Shown: one piece after another, positions 9,506 to 19,390 of the stretch
How the letters are laid out: the number at the start of each line of letters is the position of its first letter
Numbering within the stretch: the first letter of the stretch is position 1
Source of the DNA: Russula earlei
Taxonomy: Eukaryota; Basidiomycota; Agaricomycetes; Russulales; Russulaceae
DNA length: 51,809 bases
Direction of reading: 5' to 3'
NCBI GenBank assembly: GCA_025769875.1
Contig: JAGFNK010000373.1
Location: forward strand, 1-51,809
Notes under the pieces: model-generated
The model's database searches: none
Seen by the model: the letters and a program-made list of their open reading frames with translations, nothing else
What the model was told of the DNA's origin: nothing
Made by a program: the position numbers and the translations under genes

Positions 9506-9848
9506 TTGCCGTTTTCAGTGCACTTAGCGGAGTTTGAATTCCACCCAAATCAGCACAGAAAACCCTCTCAAATGTGCGGGGCGAATATCTCCCTCAAAAC
9601 ACCTTCAATTCACATAACACTTATTGTCCCTGAATCGCCTGAATGAGGGCTAGGCAGCCCCATTGTTTTCATGAGATTTGAGTGAGAATTGGTGGAGCTG
9701 GTCTCAAGCCACCTCCACATATGTATTAGATGAATTACAACTCAAAATCACGGTCTATATCTATTATTTTTTGCTCATGTTGTACCCATGGGCTGTCTTG
9801 AGGCAGCCCCATAGTGTTTTTGACTCAAGCATTGTGGTGTGCAATGTC
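9506..9848 (+). repeat. Left terminal inverted repeat
   Basis: Matches the reverse complement of 13250-13590 with scattered substitutions, many of them transitions. ORF-like stretches in both arms are mirror images and have no known domain. Confidence 0.8.
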
Positions 9849-10474
9849 GTTTCCCTCATATCATATGATAGTAGCACGGTCGTGTGCTGGGAAGGAGCCC
9901 CCCCAGGAAGTGCACACCTGAGCCCATGGGGCGGTGAAGTGTGTCCAAGAATGCAGAATGACTTCATAAGACTGAAGCTCCAAAGAGGAGGAGCACCTAG
10001 CGGGAACGCGAGAACGTGTTTGTTCATTCGACTGCACTCAGGTTCACACAGATGATAAGGGAACAACAGGGCAACTTTATTCAACATGGTAGCAGATACA
10101 GGTTAGAACTAAGGCTAAGGGACAGGAAAGGCACAAAAGACAGTCATATGAAAGGAAATCTAGATGTGAGAAGGGGACCAAAGCTGGACAACACAAGGTA
10201 TCAAGTCGTGGTCTCCAGCGGCTGTTGTTACGAACCAAGGCCAAGTCCTGGCCGAAGATTGTCCTATTTTACTCAAGAAGAACCTCTCTCACTTTGCATT
10301 GCCGACTCCCTTCCATTTTCTGGGCTATCCCCCCTGCGGTACAAGATATTGCTATTGCAAAGGCACTATAACACGACCAGGCACCAGTTTCCTAATCGGG
10401 TAATCATCGCGTGGCAAGCCACATGGCCACTCAGCCACCATGGACCCGAAACAGCGGCACAAACTCTTAGAAAC
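9849..10474. other. Interior of the TIR element, nothing recognised
   Basis: Unique sequence. Overlapping ORFs on both strands (for example 10016-10513 on +) show no familiar domain or supporting homologue in this window. I see no RNA gene or repeat here. Confidence 0.4.
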
Positions 10475-11055
10475 TGTTGCATAAATCATCTGACGTCATC
10501 AAGGCTCCAATGACATCATGGCTGACTGAGCGACTCCACAGTGACCTCATAGGCTCACTAAGCGCTCCACAGTGACATCATAATGATGTCATCGCTCCAC
10601 AATGATCAGTAATGCGCTCAGTAAGCCTGAAAGTTGACACAAGCAAGTTTATGCCTCTGTAGTCCTATTGGATGGTACCAAAGAGTCTAGAATAGTCCCA
10701 GTGCTTTGTAATCGACCCTGTATACTGTATATAAGCCCCAATGAAGCATGGCAGTCGTCAGACTGTCCATTTGTGATACTCTCATCTTCCTGGGTACTCC
10801 CCTGCGACCGCTCAGTTTAAAGACTCCTCTCGCTTCCAAGGTACTCTTCTACGACCGCCTTGTTTAAAGCCCCCTCATTGCACTGGCTTCTAACCTTTGC
10901 CTCTGCCTCCAGTTACACGTACCAGTCCCCATCTGGTACATCTTAGTCATTTGGCTCGTCCTCTTGTTCAACGCCGCCTACGCCGCGTACCATCTGTTCC
11001 GACCCTTGCCCACCTGCTCCTGAGTCCACACAGATCAGCAGTACGTGTCTTGACA
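10475..11055 (+). repeat. Decayed LTR related to family C
   Basis: TATATAA near 10734 is followed by CAGACTGTCCATTTG, as in the family C LTR at 16340-17301, and then by CTGGGTACTCC. The right end GTGTCTTGACA resembles the C LTR end GAGTCTTGACA. The left boundary TGTTGC is a guess and no target duplication is evident. Near the left are five TGACGTCA-like or TGACATCA-like sites, CRE/AP-1-type motifs that may be its enhancer. Confidence 0.5.
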
Positions 11056-11504
11056 GCTGTGGTAGTGGCGTGTGGCGATTTGTGAAGGATGGCCAAGGCC
11101 AGGTGTGGTGATAAGAGGTGTGGTCGAGTCGCGACGCGAGGAGGGGGAGACAATGCAAAGGAGAGGCTGGAGGGGGGATAGGGAGAGTGCTGGTGGGTGG
11201 TCGCTTGGGCGCTGATGGTGCTGCCGAACGCGATTGCGGGTGGGACGATTGGAGAACTTGGATGGCAGATGCGAGGGAGAGGAGCGAGGGGACGTGGAAG
11301 TAGAAAGGGAGAGGGAAGACGGCAGCAGGCTGGGAAATGGACGCATAGGTGGCGTGCAGATCTCTGACTAACAAAATGAGAGTGTAGTAAAAAAGGGAAG
11401 AAAAGCATACCAAAATGTACAGTAGCAACACCATCTGATGGCAATGAAGACGGCAGCGTGGTACGGGGCTCTTTGGCTGTGCGTTGGGACTCGTCAGTGC
11501 ATGG
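11056..11504. other. GC-rich stretch, nothing recognised
   Basis: Several overlapping ORFs are open on the minus strand because of composition. None shows a recognisable domain. Confidence 0.35.
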
Positions 11505-11981
11505 TCAAGGCGGGGGCGTTGAGGGCGAGGGCATGCGGCGGTTGATGGGGGTGAGGGTGGTGTGCTGGCGGCGACAATGATGATGATGTGAGGACGAAGA
11601 GGAGATGGCACGAAAGGAATACGCACATATGTACTCTTGTAAGCGATTCGCGGCCAGCCATATAGCTGTGTGCGTGAGTCGACATCGAGGCCGTGCACCT
11701 TTGCGACAATTTTGCATGTCTTGTGGTCTGTGTGTTTGTGCTGTAGTGAGTTCCCAGGCTTCTGCATTTACATAGGCATAGGACTCTTCCTCCCCATCCT
11801 CATCAATAGCAGGAAGGGATGTCTTGGAAGCCTGAGCTCGTGGTTGTGATCGCTTCGGTCGAGTGGGAGTGCCTGAGCTGTCACTTTCATTTCCACCAGT
11901 TTTTTTTCGGGCAGCCTTCCTTTGGCCAGTAGTACGTGTCGGTGCAGGCTGGCATTTTGAAGCACGTTGCTTCGAGCCCAT
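11505..11981 (-). CDS. Hypothetical basic protein fragment
   Basis: 158 codons from an ATG. The N-terminal half is hydrophilic and lysine/arginine-rich (RKAARKKTGG, TRPKRSQPR), followed by an acidic patch (DEDGEEESYAYV), as in the disordered N-terminus of a nuclear protein. The C-terminal half turns into composition-driven sequence, and a neighbouring frame also stays open, so a splice or frameshift near 11750 is possible. Its place inside the inverted-repeat element would suit a transposon-borne gene, but I do not recognise the family. It may be no gene at all. Confidence 0.25.
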   Translation of the reverse strand: MGSKQRASKCQPAPTRTTGQRKAARKKTGGNESDSSGTPTRPKRSQPRAQASKTSLPAIDEDGEEESYAYVNAEAWELTTAQTHRPQDMQNCRKGARPRCRLTHTAIWLAANRLQEYICAYSFRAISSSSSHHHHCRRQHTTLTPINRRMPSPSTPPP

Positions 11982-12089
11982 GAGGGTTTAGGGGGTTGAA
12001 ATGGAGGGGTAGAGCAAGGTATGGTGAGCAGCTATGGGAAGGGAAGAACACCCTTCATTGTCCTGGAGTAGGAGTGGACAGGTGGATGG

Positions 12090-12720
12090 TTGATGAATAA
12101 GCCACACGACTCTTTATGCACTGTCTCGTCCGTTGCCTCGTCCGTAGCCACAGTAGCCTCAGTCGTGCCAGCCACCGACTTCGCATCAGTCTCCGTCTTA
12201 GCCTCACCCGTACTCGTCAGTTCAGCCCAGTCCATCATAGCACCAGCATCGCCAGCCGCCACTGTCTCCACCCTGCCCTCAGCCTCAGCCTTCTCAGTCT
12301 TAGCTGCCGCCACCGCACCCCTAGTTTTTGCCAGCCATCTCCGTCGCCCCAGCTTCAGATCAGTCAACCGCCGCCACCACGCTCTTAGCCTTGCCAGCCG
12401 CCTTAGTCTCATCAGCCGCCGCCGTAGCCTCAGCCTCAGCCACCGACATCTTAGCACCACACGCCACCACCTCCACCACCATCTCACAAGCCACCGCCGC
12501 CACACCCTTGTCAGCCACAGCTGCCATCGCCCCTGCGTTGCCCTCAGTCATCGCCTCCACCCTGTCCGCCTCCACCGTCGCACCAGCTCAGTCCCCCGCC
12601 ACCTTCTCAGTCTCAGCCTCAGTCTTCTCAGTCACAGCCGCCGCTTTAGTAGTTTCACGCGACACCAGCACCGCCGCACCGTCGCAACCCCTCGCCACCA
12701 GCACCACCCCAGAAGACTAA
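12090..12720 (-). other. Low-complexity Ala/Glu/Val/Thr-coding repeat region
   Basis: Degenerate short-period repeats of the GCCACCGCC / CTCAGTCTCAGCC kind. On the minus strand they read as Ala/Glu/Thr/Lys-rich protein in two successive frames (12032-12505 and 12360-12575). On the plus strand they read as Ala/Ser/Val-rich or His/Arg-rich. The smoother hydrophilic reading is the minus one, which suggests a frameshifted repetitive gene, but composition alone could give this. Confidence 0.35.
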
Positions 12721-13249
12721 GAAGGCCTTGGCCACGGACTTAGCCATGACACGCCACAACAGGAGCAGAAGCCACCGCCACACCACTGCTGCCGCCAAAG
12801 GAGAAGCAGTCGCCGACGCCAACAGCACACCGCACACCGCCTCCCACATCGCCTCCCCATCCATTCGCGTGCTCTCGCCCACGTCTGCTGCTGACACCTG
12901 CAGTGGAGACGACCCTGCCACCGCCGCTGCAAGACGACAGATCCCACCCCCATGCAAGCCGCCCCACGCATCCTCTTTCTCGAGTCCTCGCCACCTACGT
13001 CTCTATCTACGAACTCACGCTCACCGCCTACGCCTTCGCTCCTCGTCCACACCTGCTGCCACCACCTGCAATGGAGACGACTCCTGTATATAAAAACACC
13101 CTAGCTACTCTGTAGTAGAAAGAGTTCAGAATAGGACCCCTCTTTGCAACCCACTCCTCTCTGTCTGTGAAAAACAAGAAGGATGGTCAGAATCGAGAGG
13201 CGAGAGGGGTGATGAGTGGCTGGCCGCGACTCCAATTGCACTGGAAATA
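12721..13249. other. GC-rich stretch with a TATA-like site
   Basis: Only short, overlapping, composition-driven frames. TATATAAAAA at about 13088 on the plus strand could be a promoter, but no gene follows before the right inverted repeat. Confidence 0.3.
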
Positions 13250-13590
13250 ACATTGCACACCACAACACTTGAGTCAAAAACACTATGGGGCTGCCTCAAG
13301 ACAGCCCATAGGTACAACATGAGGGAAAAATAATAGATATAGACCATGATTTTGAGTTGTAATTCATCTAATACACATGTGGAGGTGGCTTGAGTCCAGC
13401 TCCACCAATTCTCACTCAAATCTCATGAAAACAATGGGGCTGCCTAGCCCTCATTCAGGCGATTCAGGAACAATAAATTTCATATGAATTGAAGCTGTTT
13501 TGAGGGAGATATTCATCCCGCATGTTTGAGGGGGTTTCTGCACCGATTTGGGTGGAATTCAAGCTCCACCAAGTGCGCTAAAAATGGCAA
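13250..13590 (-). repeat. Right terminal inverted repeat
   Basis: Reverse complement of 9506-9848, closing with GGCAA next to the TA duplication. Confidence 0.8.
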
Positions 13591-14037
13591 TAATATCTTT
13601 AAGCCAAACATGTGCTATTTTGACTATTTAACACAATGAACTGCTCAAAGCTTTAAAAATCTTGACTTTGACTGTAAATGACTCTACCTAAACTTACTTT
13701 ATATAAGTAAGGCCAATTTGGCAGCATATCCATTATCTTCCACAAAGAAATGGAGATCACTATTTACTTTTGAATAGGGACAAAGCTGGTCAGAAGCAAG
13801 TAAACTAAATCTTTACACTCACATTCCTAGGAACTAAAGAAGCACAGCAGTGCAGAAAGAACAGAACAGCCACTGTCTATTCCTTATCAGTGAGTACTTG
13901 CTCTGTCTCTGACTTTGCTTTCTTTTTTGGTTCCCATTCAATTCTTTTTTATGTCTTCTACCCTTCTTTATTAGAAGTTCTCTTTGCCTTTTTACTATTG
14001 TAGCACTGGCTATTGGTTAGAGTGTATTTCTCCTCTT

Positions 14038-14071
14038 CCCTAAACCCAACCCTAAACCCTAAACCCTAAAC
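14038..14071 (+). repeat. Interstitial telomere-like repeats CCCTAAA
   Basis: CCCTAAA, a CCCAA variant, then three CCCTAAA units. It is longer than the matching run of copy 1. Confidence 0.75.
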
Positions 14072-14527
14072 ATTGGGGTTGGGTTATGGGCCAGGTGCAG
14101 GGCTGGGCCGAGAGGGAGACAACTCAAAGAGGTATGCAGCAAGTGATCATGGGAATTGAATCACATGACTGCTTAAGTAATCCTCCTCGATGTTCAACTC
14201 TTCACGTGACATGGGCACTAAATTAGTATTATGTGACTCAGGTCTAGGTTCTATGACGTCATGATCATATGAGCATCAGGAATCTCTGGTTCCTGAGTGC
14301 CTAGAATTAGGTTTGATAGGAACATGTGGCACTACTTGGGACCCAGGTCCCCGTGTGGCATTACTTGGGACTTGATACCCCTGTTTCAGGTTTCAATCGG
14401 TGACAGGACCGCTCCGAGGCTGCGCATCCCCATTCAGAACAATTACCCTTAGAAAGGTAATATTACCATCAAATATACTAATCTCCAGACTATGAAGTTC
14501 TAGGATTAGAGTTCAATCTAAGTTTCA

Positions 14528-14600
14528 AACCAAGGACTGATGAGATATAAGTTGGAAACTTGGCTGGTGTACACCCATTGCACACCAAGTATCCTTGGTT
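14528..14600 (+). ncRNA. Hammerhead ribozyme-like motif, copy 2
   Basis: Same layout as copy 1: stem I AACCAAGGA/TCCTTGGTT (14528-14536, 14592-14600), CTGATGA (14537-14543), GAAA (14555-14558), stem III (14559-14564 with 14584-14589), and a predicted cut after A14591. Differences from copy 1 fall outside the core: the stem II closing pair is lost (G-G) and the last stem III pair becomes C-A. It is probably weaker or dead. The core is kept although the surrounding sequence has diverged. Confidence 0.65.
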
Positions 14601-14651
14601 CTTACCATCATCTGCTCACTCCTCGCTTTGCTCGTCGTTCGCAGCCACCCA

Positions 14652-14663
14652 CCCTAAACCCTA
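14652..14663 (+). repeat. Short CCCTAAA run before the Penelope-like RT
   Basis: CCCTAAACCCTA sits 51 bases after the hammerhead-like motif and directly before the sequence carrying the Penelope-like RT. It is the counterpart of 8649-8673. Confidence 0.65.
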
Positions 14664-14748
14664 TACATCCTATCACCTTTCTAAACCTCAAAAGAACAGA
14701 ATCAAACTTAGAGATTAACTGACTAATAACTTACTACAAGAACAATAA

Positions 14749-15448
14749 GAGTTACACCTTATGATTAGTAACTTAAAACAAATAGGTGTAGCACAAAAAC
14801 TAGTACATAATCTAACTTAAAAATCAATACTACAAGGTGCACTTAACTGTCTTGCTTTGTGAACAAAGTTCATTCCTGTTCCAACATATGACTTTAATAT
14901 AATACCACACAGTCTAAAGGCCTTTAAAAGAACAATAAGACTTAGACATCTCTTTCAAAATTATAATGACAATAATATTGTGCCTCAATACTAAATACCT
15001 TCTAAATGGAACCCACCTTTCCTAGACCAAAGAAGGGATATTAAAGCAACTTTATCACTCTTACAACAATCATTAAAGCCAAACACATCTAAAATATACC
15101 CTAATCTTAATAATAATCATATTGCCCAATATAACAATCTTCTTAATCATCAAGACACTCTTATTATTCTGGCAGATAAAAACTTGCGTTATGCAATTGT
15201 TACCAAGTCTTGGTATATACAAAGATGCCAAGATCATCTTCATTCTCCTCTGTATGCTAATGTCACTCAACAATATCATGATGGCATAGATAGCAAACCT
15301 ATAATTGACTGCCTGCTCTATGAACTTACCAACTTAGTGTCTAACTATAAACAATGCCTTGATCCTGATGAAATCAAGTGGATCTTACAAAAACCAAATA
15401 CCAAATGGCAACCAATGAGATTCTATATCACTGCAAAGGTGCACAAGT
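14749..15448 (+). pseudogene. Penelope-like reverse transcriptase, N-terminal fragment
   Basis: One frame is open apart from TAA/TGA stops at 14818, 14860 and near 14994. It reads TKFIPVPTYDFN, IPSKWNPPFLD, LIILADKNLRYAIVTKSWYI and FYITAKVHK. This is the pattern of the N-terminal part of Penelope-like RTs (ADKN.G.A.V....Y, then the FY..PK.HK motif), and the sequence is closest in style to the endonuclease-lacking Athena/Coprina group. The catalytic YxDD part and any GIY-YIG domain are absent because a family A LTR interrupts the gene at 15449. The AT-rich codon use is unlike the gypsy genes. Assignment is from motif memory. The CCCTAAA run just upstream fits the known attachment of this group to telomeres. 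Confidence 0.75.
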
Positions 15449-15474
15449 ATTAAGATCTGACAGATCTTAATACC
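15449..15474 (-). repeat. Family A LTR (reverse), first piece
   Basis: TATTAAGATCTGACAGATCT matches the end of the A LTR in reverse. It continues at 16077 after the solo B LTR. ATACC at 15470-15474 is the target duplication of that insertion. Confidence 0.75.
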
Positions 15475-16071
15475 TGTTACAGCATCGCAGCTGTAAGAGC
15501 ATTAGCTCAAAGTTCAATGGGGCCAAGTCCCTGTGACTTGGTTTGAAGGTTCAGTGGGGGCCAGCTCAAAGAGGCTGGTTCAAAGTTTTAGCATCTCAAG
15601 GCTGAGTCAGACAATGACTCAGCCCGTAGATAGAGTTGATCTTCTGGTTTTACAGAAGAAGAGGATGATGATAGAGCAAGAGGGGAGTAAGAAGAATGCA
15701 AGGGTTTGTCCTAGTGTGTTGATGTCAAGCAAGGTAAAAGCTAGCACAGGCAAGTTGTGATTTGAGAGAGGATACAGGGCAAAGGGATGCGACAGGAAAT
15801 GGGACAAAGCTAAGCTTAGGGCATTCCTCAGCTTTTATCAGTGCTTAAATACTGTATGTAGCGAGGCTGTACAGTACTATATGTAGAACAATAGATAAAA
15901 GATGAACCAATAGCAAAAGAGACTCTAAACAATAGATGAAACACAACAGGTGAAACAATAAGGACCATTAATATCAAGGGATAAAACAGTAACCAAGGGA
16001 ATGGGGGTGACAGAAAAAAGAACAATAATAAAAGGGGTAGAGATGAACTGTCAAGGGGGTAATTTATGACA
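15475..16071 (-). repeat. Solo LTR of gypsy family B
   Basis: TGTTAC...ATGACA, 597 bp, reverse orientation, alike throughout to the B LTRs at 22334 and 29554. It is flanked by the perfect 5-bp duplication ATACC (15470-15474 and 16072-16076). With no internal sequence, it is the product of LTR-LTR recombination. Confidence 0.9.
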
Positions 16072-16076
16072 ATACC

Positions 16077-16339
16077 AACTCTTAGTGAAAGAGTTGCTTG
16101 ATTTAGTTCAAGGAATAGACTTCAAATCCTTTGATGTTATCTCAGGAAGAATAGATGAAAGAGAAGAGAGGGGCCTCTTTCACTTAGAGTTGTCACAATA
16201 GTTTGTTAGAGTTTTTGACAAGATGATTATTTCTTGTAAGGGAGTAAGTCAAGTGTAAGGCTCAACTTCTTAGTACCACAGACTATTTATACAATATCTC
16301 AACAACACTGATCCAATTTGTACGAAACTTGGGGTGCAC
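16077..16339 (-). repeat. Family A LTR (reverse), second piece, truncated
   Basis: Continues the family A LTR in reverse through the hairpin region and TATA box (near 16280-16300). It is diverged from 6651-7213 and is cut at 16339 by the family C LTR. Confidence 0.75.
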
Positions 16340-17301
16340 TGTCATGAACCATTCTCTGGAGAGGGCCCTTGAAGGACCCTTCCTTATAGGAGGAAACCCA
16401 GCCTCTATGGTGTCACCCTGTTCACACAAGCAAAAGGGGTGAGTAGAGGTGTCCACACTATTGTGCGCACATTGTTGCGTGAGCAATTCTTGGCACAATT
16501 GACATACAGCAAGCCCCACTTAAGGGCAACCCTTCTAGCAATAAAGGACAGTATTAGGGCCCTCCTAGAGACCCTTTAGGACGACTCTAGGTGCCCTACA
16601 ATAGGTACTGACCTAGTATCAAAGACCCTACAACGTGTTATTAGACCGACTCTAATAACTATAGAACGAACTAGAAGGCAATACTAAGGACCTTAGTAGA
16701 AGTATTGGGGTCGACTCTAAGGACCCTAATAGAACTATATATGGGCCTTATAAGATAACACTATTCTCTGACCAAACTACAAGTCCTCAAATGACTGGCC
16801 CTAAACTAACTAACAGAAAATGAATCAGGTGCTCACACGTGCACTAGAACAGTAAACACGTGGACAATAAAAGCTCTTACTCAGCAGGAGAAGCCTTCTT
16901 ACTCAGCAGATTACTGGGCATGACTGAGCATGCTCAGTAAGCGCACTCTGACTTCTTACTCATCTTTCCATTGTGCTTGATAACAAGCTTATGACTTGTT
17001 CTCTATTTAGCAGTTCCCTTGTAGTATATAAGTGCTCAATAAAGTAACGGACAGTCCTCAGACTGTCCATTTGTTTACGGCACTCTCCATCCCTGGGATA
17101 CTCCTTTAAGGACCATCCCCTTGTGACTATCCTGGCCTCTTCTCTGCGTGATTGCTCTACTCTCACGGTAACAGTGCCTCTCTGGTATTTGTTACTACTC
17201 TGGACTTTACTTCTTGCCCACGCCATCTTGGACGTCTATCGACTCATCTTCGAGCTTATCCCTCACTCTTGAACTGGATAGTACAACAGTGAGTCTTGAC
17301 A
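16340..17301 (+). repeat. 5' LTR of gypsy family C, plus orientation (962 bp)
   Basis: TGTCATGAACC...AGTCTTGACA, the same length as three reverse copies at 19391, 30275 and 50725. A PBS complementary to its own TATA-proximal sequence follows at 17304, so it is a 5' LTR. It contains many TTACTCA/TGAGTAA and TGAGCATGCTCA motifs at 16870-16975, possible bZIP sites. Confidence 0.9.
17025..17069 (+). promoter_or_regulatory. LTR C TATA box and primer hairpin
   Basis: TATATAA at 17025 is followed by GGACAGTC (17049-17056), loop CTCA, GACTGTCC (17061-17068). The second arm, as AGACTGTCCA, is complementary to the PBS at 17304-17313. Same spacing as in families A and B. Confidence 0.75.
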
Positions 17302-19385
17302 TCTGGACAGTCTCCCACAACCCGTGCTGACCAGTCGACTCATCAAGTGTCCAACAACATCCCGACCACTGGTTCTCTGGAGCCTCGCACTCCCGACATC
17401 CAACTACTTTCCCTTCCCCAATCTCTCCCACTTGTTCCAACCCTATCTCTGCCACCTGGACTCTCCCCCATTGCAGTTCACCCCCTTCCAGGAACTTACA
17501 TAGAGGACAACCCTCTCAACAATCAAGAAAACATTCCCCCAGTCCCAGTAGGTTTCTTTGATCCTCTGGACTGCGTGGAGTACGCCTTCCACCCCCACCA
17601 GTTTCAAGTTTATCGTGTCCAACACAATGAAGTTGAACACTGGTGCCCTTTGGAGGAAGCAGGATGATGCGACGCCCTTTCCACCATCCCTACTATAGGT
17701 CACTTGCTCCAGCGACCATCCACCAACATCTTTGTCTCCCCATTCTGGGCCAAAACCGCCCACACTTTTGCAGTACTGCCTACCAACCGCAACCTTGTCA
17801 AGCAATTTAATTTGGCAAGCTTTGAGGTGTGTAGTTCCATAGGGATACACCCTCCAGACATAGACTTCCCCTTTGGTCACCTCCACTACTTGTTTAATTC
17901 ATCCACATATTGTCATCTGGAGACACTGCCTCCCATTTATCGATTCGCATACCAAGGATCTTTTATCCTCACTTACATCCACAACTTCCTTGATGGCAGA
18001 GTTTATTATTCATACACTTACCTAAATATAGCCGAGGGAGGATATATATCATTCGAGAACACCTTCTCGAACTCCTTAGACAACCTCCGTCTCTACCCTG
18101 CCTTGTCTCGCTTCTGTTTCCTCCTCCGTCTCCCTCTGAACCCTCTGCTTACTTTGGACCCTCTTTGCCCAAGTGTTATCAACATAGCTACCTAGTGCAT
18201 AGTTCTTGAAAGTAAGAACTACCCTTGTAACACTAGACCAAAAGAAATCAAAACTTTTTCTGCAGTGCCTCCGAGATTCACTGGTTCCCCCAACCCGAGC
18301 ACCGACTCTGAGTACAACTCAGATGATGGCACAATCCTCCATCAGCACGAACTCATTGCTAACCACCTTCCCATCCTTCGGGACATTTACTTTTCCCCGA
18401 TCTCCATCATCAACATCTACGACCAGCAACAAATTGAGATCTGGTCTCACAACGCCTACGTCCTCCGAGACTTAGTAGGCCTGCTTCCCTTTGGACAAGT
18501 CCTCAACCAAGTACAATACGACTTGTTCGTCGACACTGTTAGCCACCTCGTCAAACCTGCTTCACCCTCATGCACAAGCACATCTTGGTGCAGTGTAATT
18601 ACCTCCGCCTCAACAGATCCACGCAAGCAGGACCTGCAACCCTCCAGTTGGCTTACATAGAAGGCAGAAGGTACATTTACAACTGGATAGAAGCTATCTA
18701 GACCCACAGCATCATCACCGCCCCCCAGAACCTTGTAGACCCCGCGGGGCTTTATTTGCCACCGCCAGCAGTTTACACTGGTCCCCCTGTCCCCGAAGAA
18801 CTCTCCACCATCAGTCGACCTCTCACCCTGGTAGTGAGACGAAACCCAACCAGCAGTATCCGCAGTCACTGGTCCCCTACACCAACTCGGCCCAGCATCT
18901 GCCTCTGTCTCAGAGAGGTGTGCAACTGCAGCTACCGACCCAACACACCCCCCACACCACCAGGAATAACCCTGTGGACCCCAGGAGATAGACACCTCCC
19001 ACATCAACCACTCTGGCGCCCTCTTACAGACAAAGAGGCTGCCGCTCTGCTTCTGCAGTTTCAAGAATAGAGCGCCCTTTACCATTAACTCCCCCAGTTA
19101 TCCCAATCCCACTTCCATACACTGACCAACAGTTAACCCCCTTCGCTACTCCCCTAGTAGAGCATTCAAGTAGTAGCCAATCGCCCCCAGGTTCTATAGT
19201 TGGCTTACGGTGCTACTTCCCCAAGTTAGCATACTTAGGATCAGTATTACCTCATAGAACGCGTTGGGAATTATTAGATTTCAAGAATCATTGCAAGGAA
19301 CTGTGGCACACACGGACACAAGCCTTCGTGCGCATAGACCACCCCATAGAAGAAATCAGTCAATTCGCCCCACACCTCTTAGATT
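17302..19385 (+). pseudogene. Family C pre-Gag region, first part
   Basis: One frame runs from 17296 to about 18590 broken only by TGA (17665) and TAG (18193). After a frameshift, coding-like sequence goes on to 19385. It opens with a Pro-rich stretch, then has aromatic-rich globular-looking segments (CVEYAFHPHQFQVYRV, FRFAYQGS-like, LRDIYFSPISIINIYDQQQ, LRCYFPKLAYLGSVLPHRTRW). No known domain is recognised. It lies between the PBS and Gag, where gypsy elements normally have only a short leader. Since the frame carries across the solo LTR (LLDFK then GFLWKG), it was coding before decay. Short smaller frames such as 18756-19070 belong to the same region. Function unknown. Confidence 0.55.
17304..17313 (+). 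other. Primer-binding site, self-primed type, family C
   Basis: TGGACAGTCT, two bases after the LTR, is complementary over 10 bases to 17060-17069, which lies 35 bases downstream of the LTR TATA box. The TGG could mimic a tRNA PBS by chance; the match to the element's own RNA start is the better explanation. Confidence 0.65.
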
Positions 19386-19390
19386 TTAAA

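Larger units (their letters stand above)
9506..13590. mobile_element. 4.1-kb inverted-repeat element with TA target duplication
   Basis: The ends TTGCC...GGCAA begin long inverted repeats (9506-9848 and 13250-13590) with strong identity over about 340 bases. TA flanks both ends (9504-9505 and 13591-13592). The empty site can be read from the related sequence GAAAAGCCTTAATATCTT near 9283. TA duplication suggests a Tc1/mariner-like or ISL2EU-like DNA transposon, but I recognise no transposase inside. The interior holds a decayed LTR, low-complexity GC-rich DNA and weak ORFs, so this is either a non-autonomous composite or a decayed element. Confidence 0.7.
13593..14663 (+). repeat. Retroelement tail block, copy 2
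   Basis: Matches 7214-8673 in the same order: T-rich tail, CCCTAAA run (14038-14071), middle segment, two decayed 29-bp units, hammerhead-like fold, CCCTAAA run. About 300 bases are missing relative to copy 1. Because internal junctions are shared, the composite was probably copied as a unit. Confidence 0.55.

Noticed and set aside
10943..11767. 274-codon minus-strand ORF
   Set aside because: Overlaps the decayed LTR and composition-biased DNA, has no recognisable domain, and competes with two other open frames.
12090..12743. 217-codon ORF rich in Ser, His and Arg
   Set aside because: A product of short-period GC-rich repeats; all frames on both strands stay open here.
17304..17313. tRNA-type PBS beginning TGG in family C
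   Set aside because: The following bases do not match a tRNA 3' end that I know, whereas the whole stretch pairs with the element's own predicted RNA start.
17207..17455. Minus-strand ORF across the end of LTR C and the leader
   Set aside because: Spans an LTR boundary and opposes a better-supported coding frame on the plus strand.
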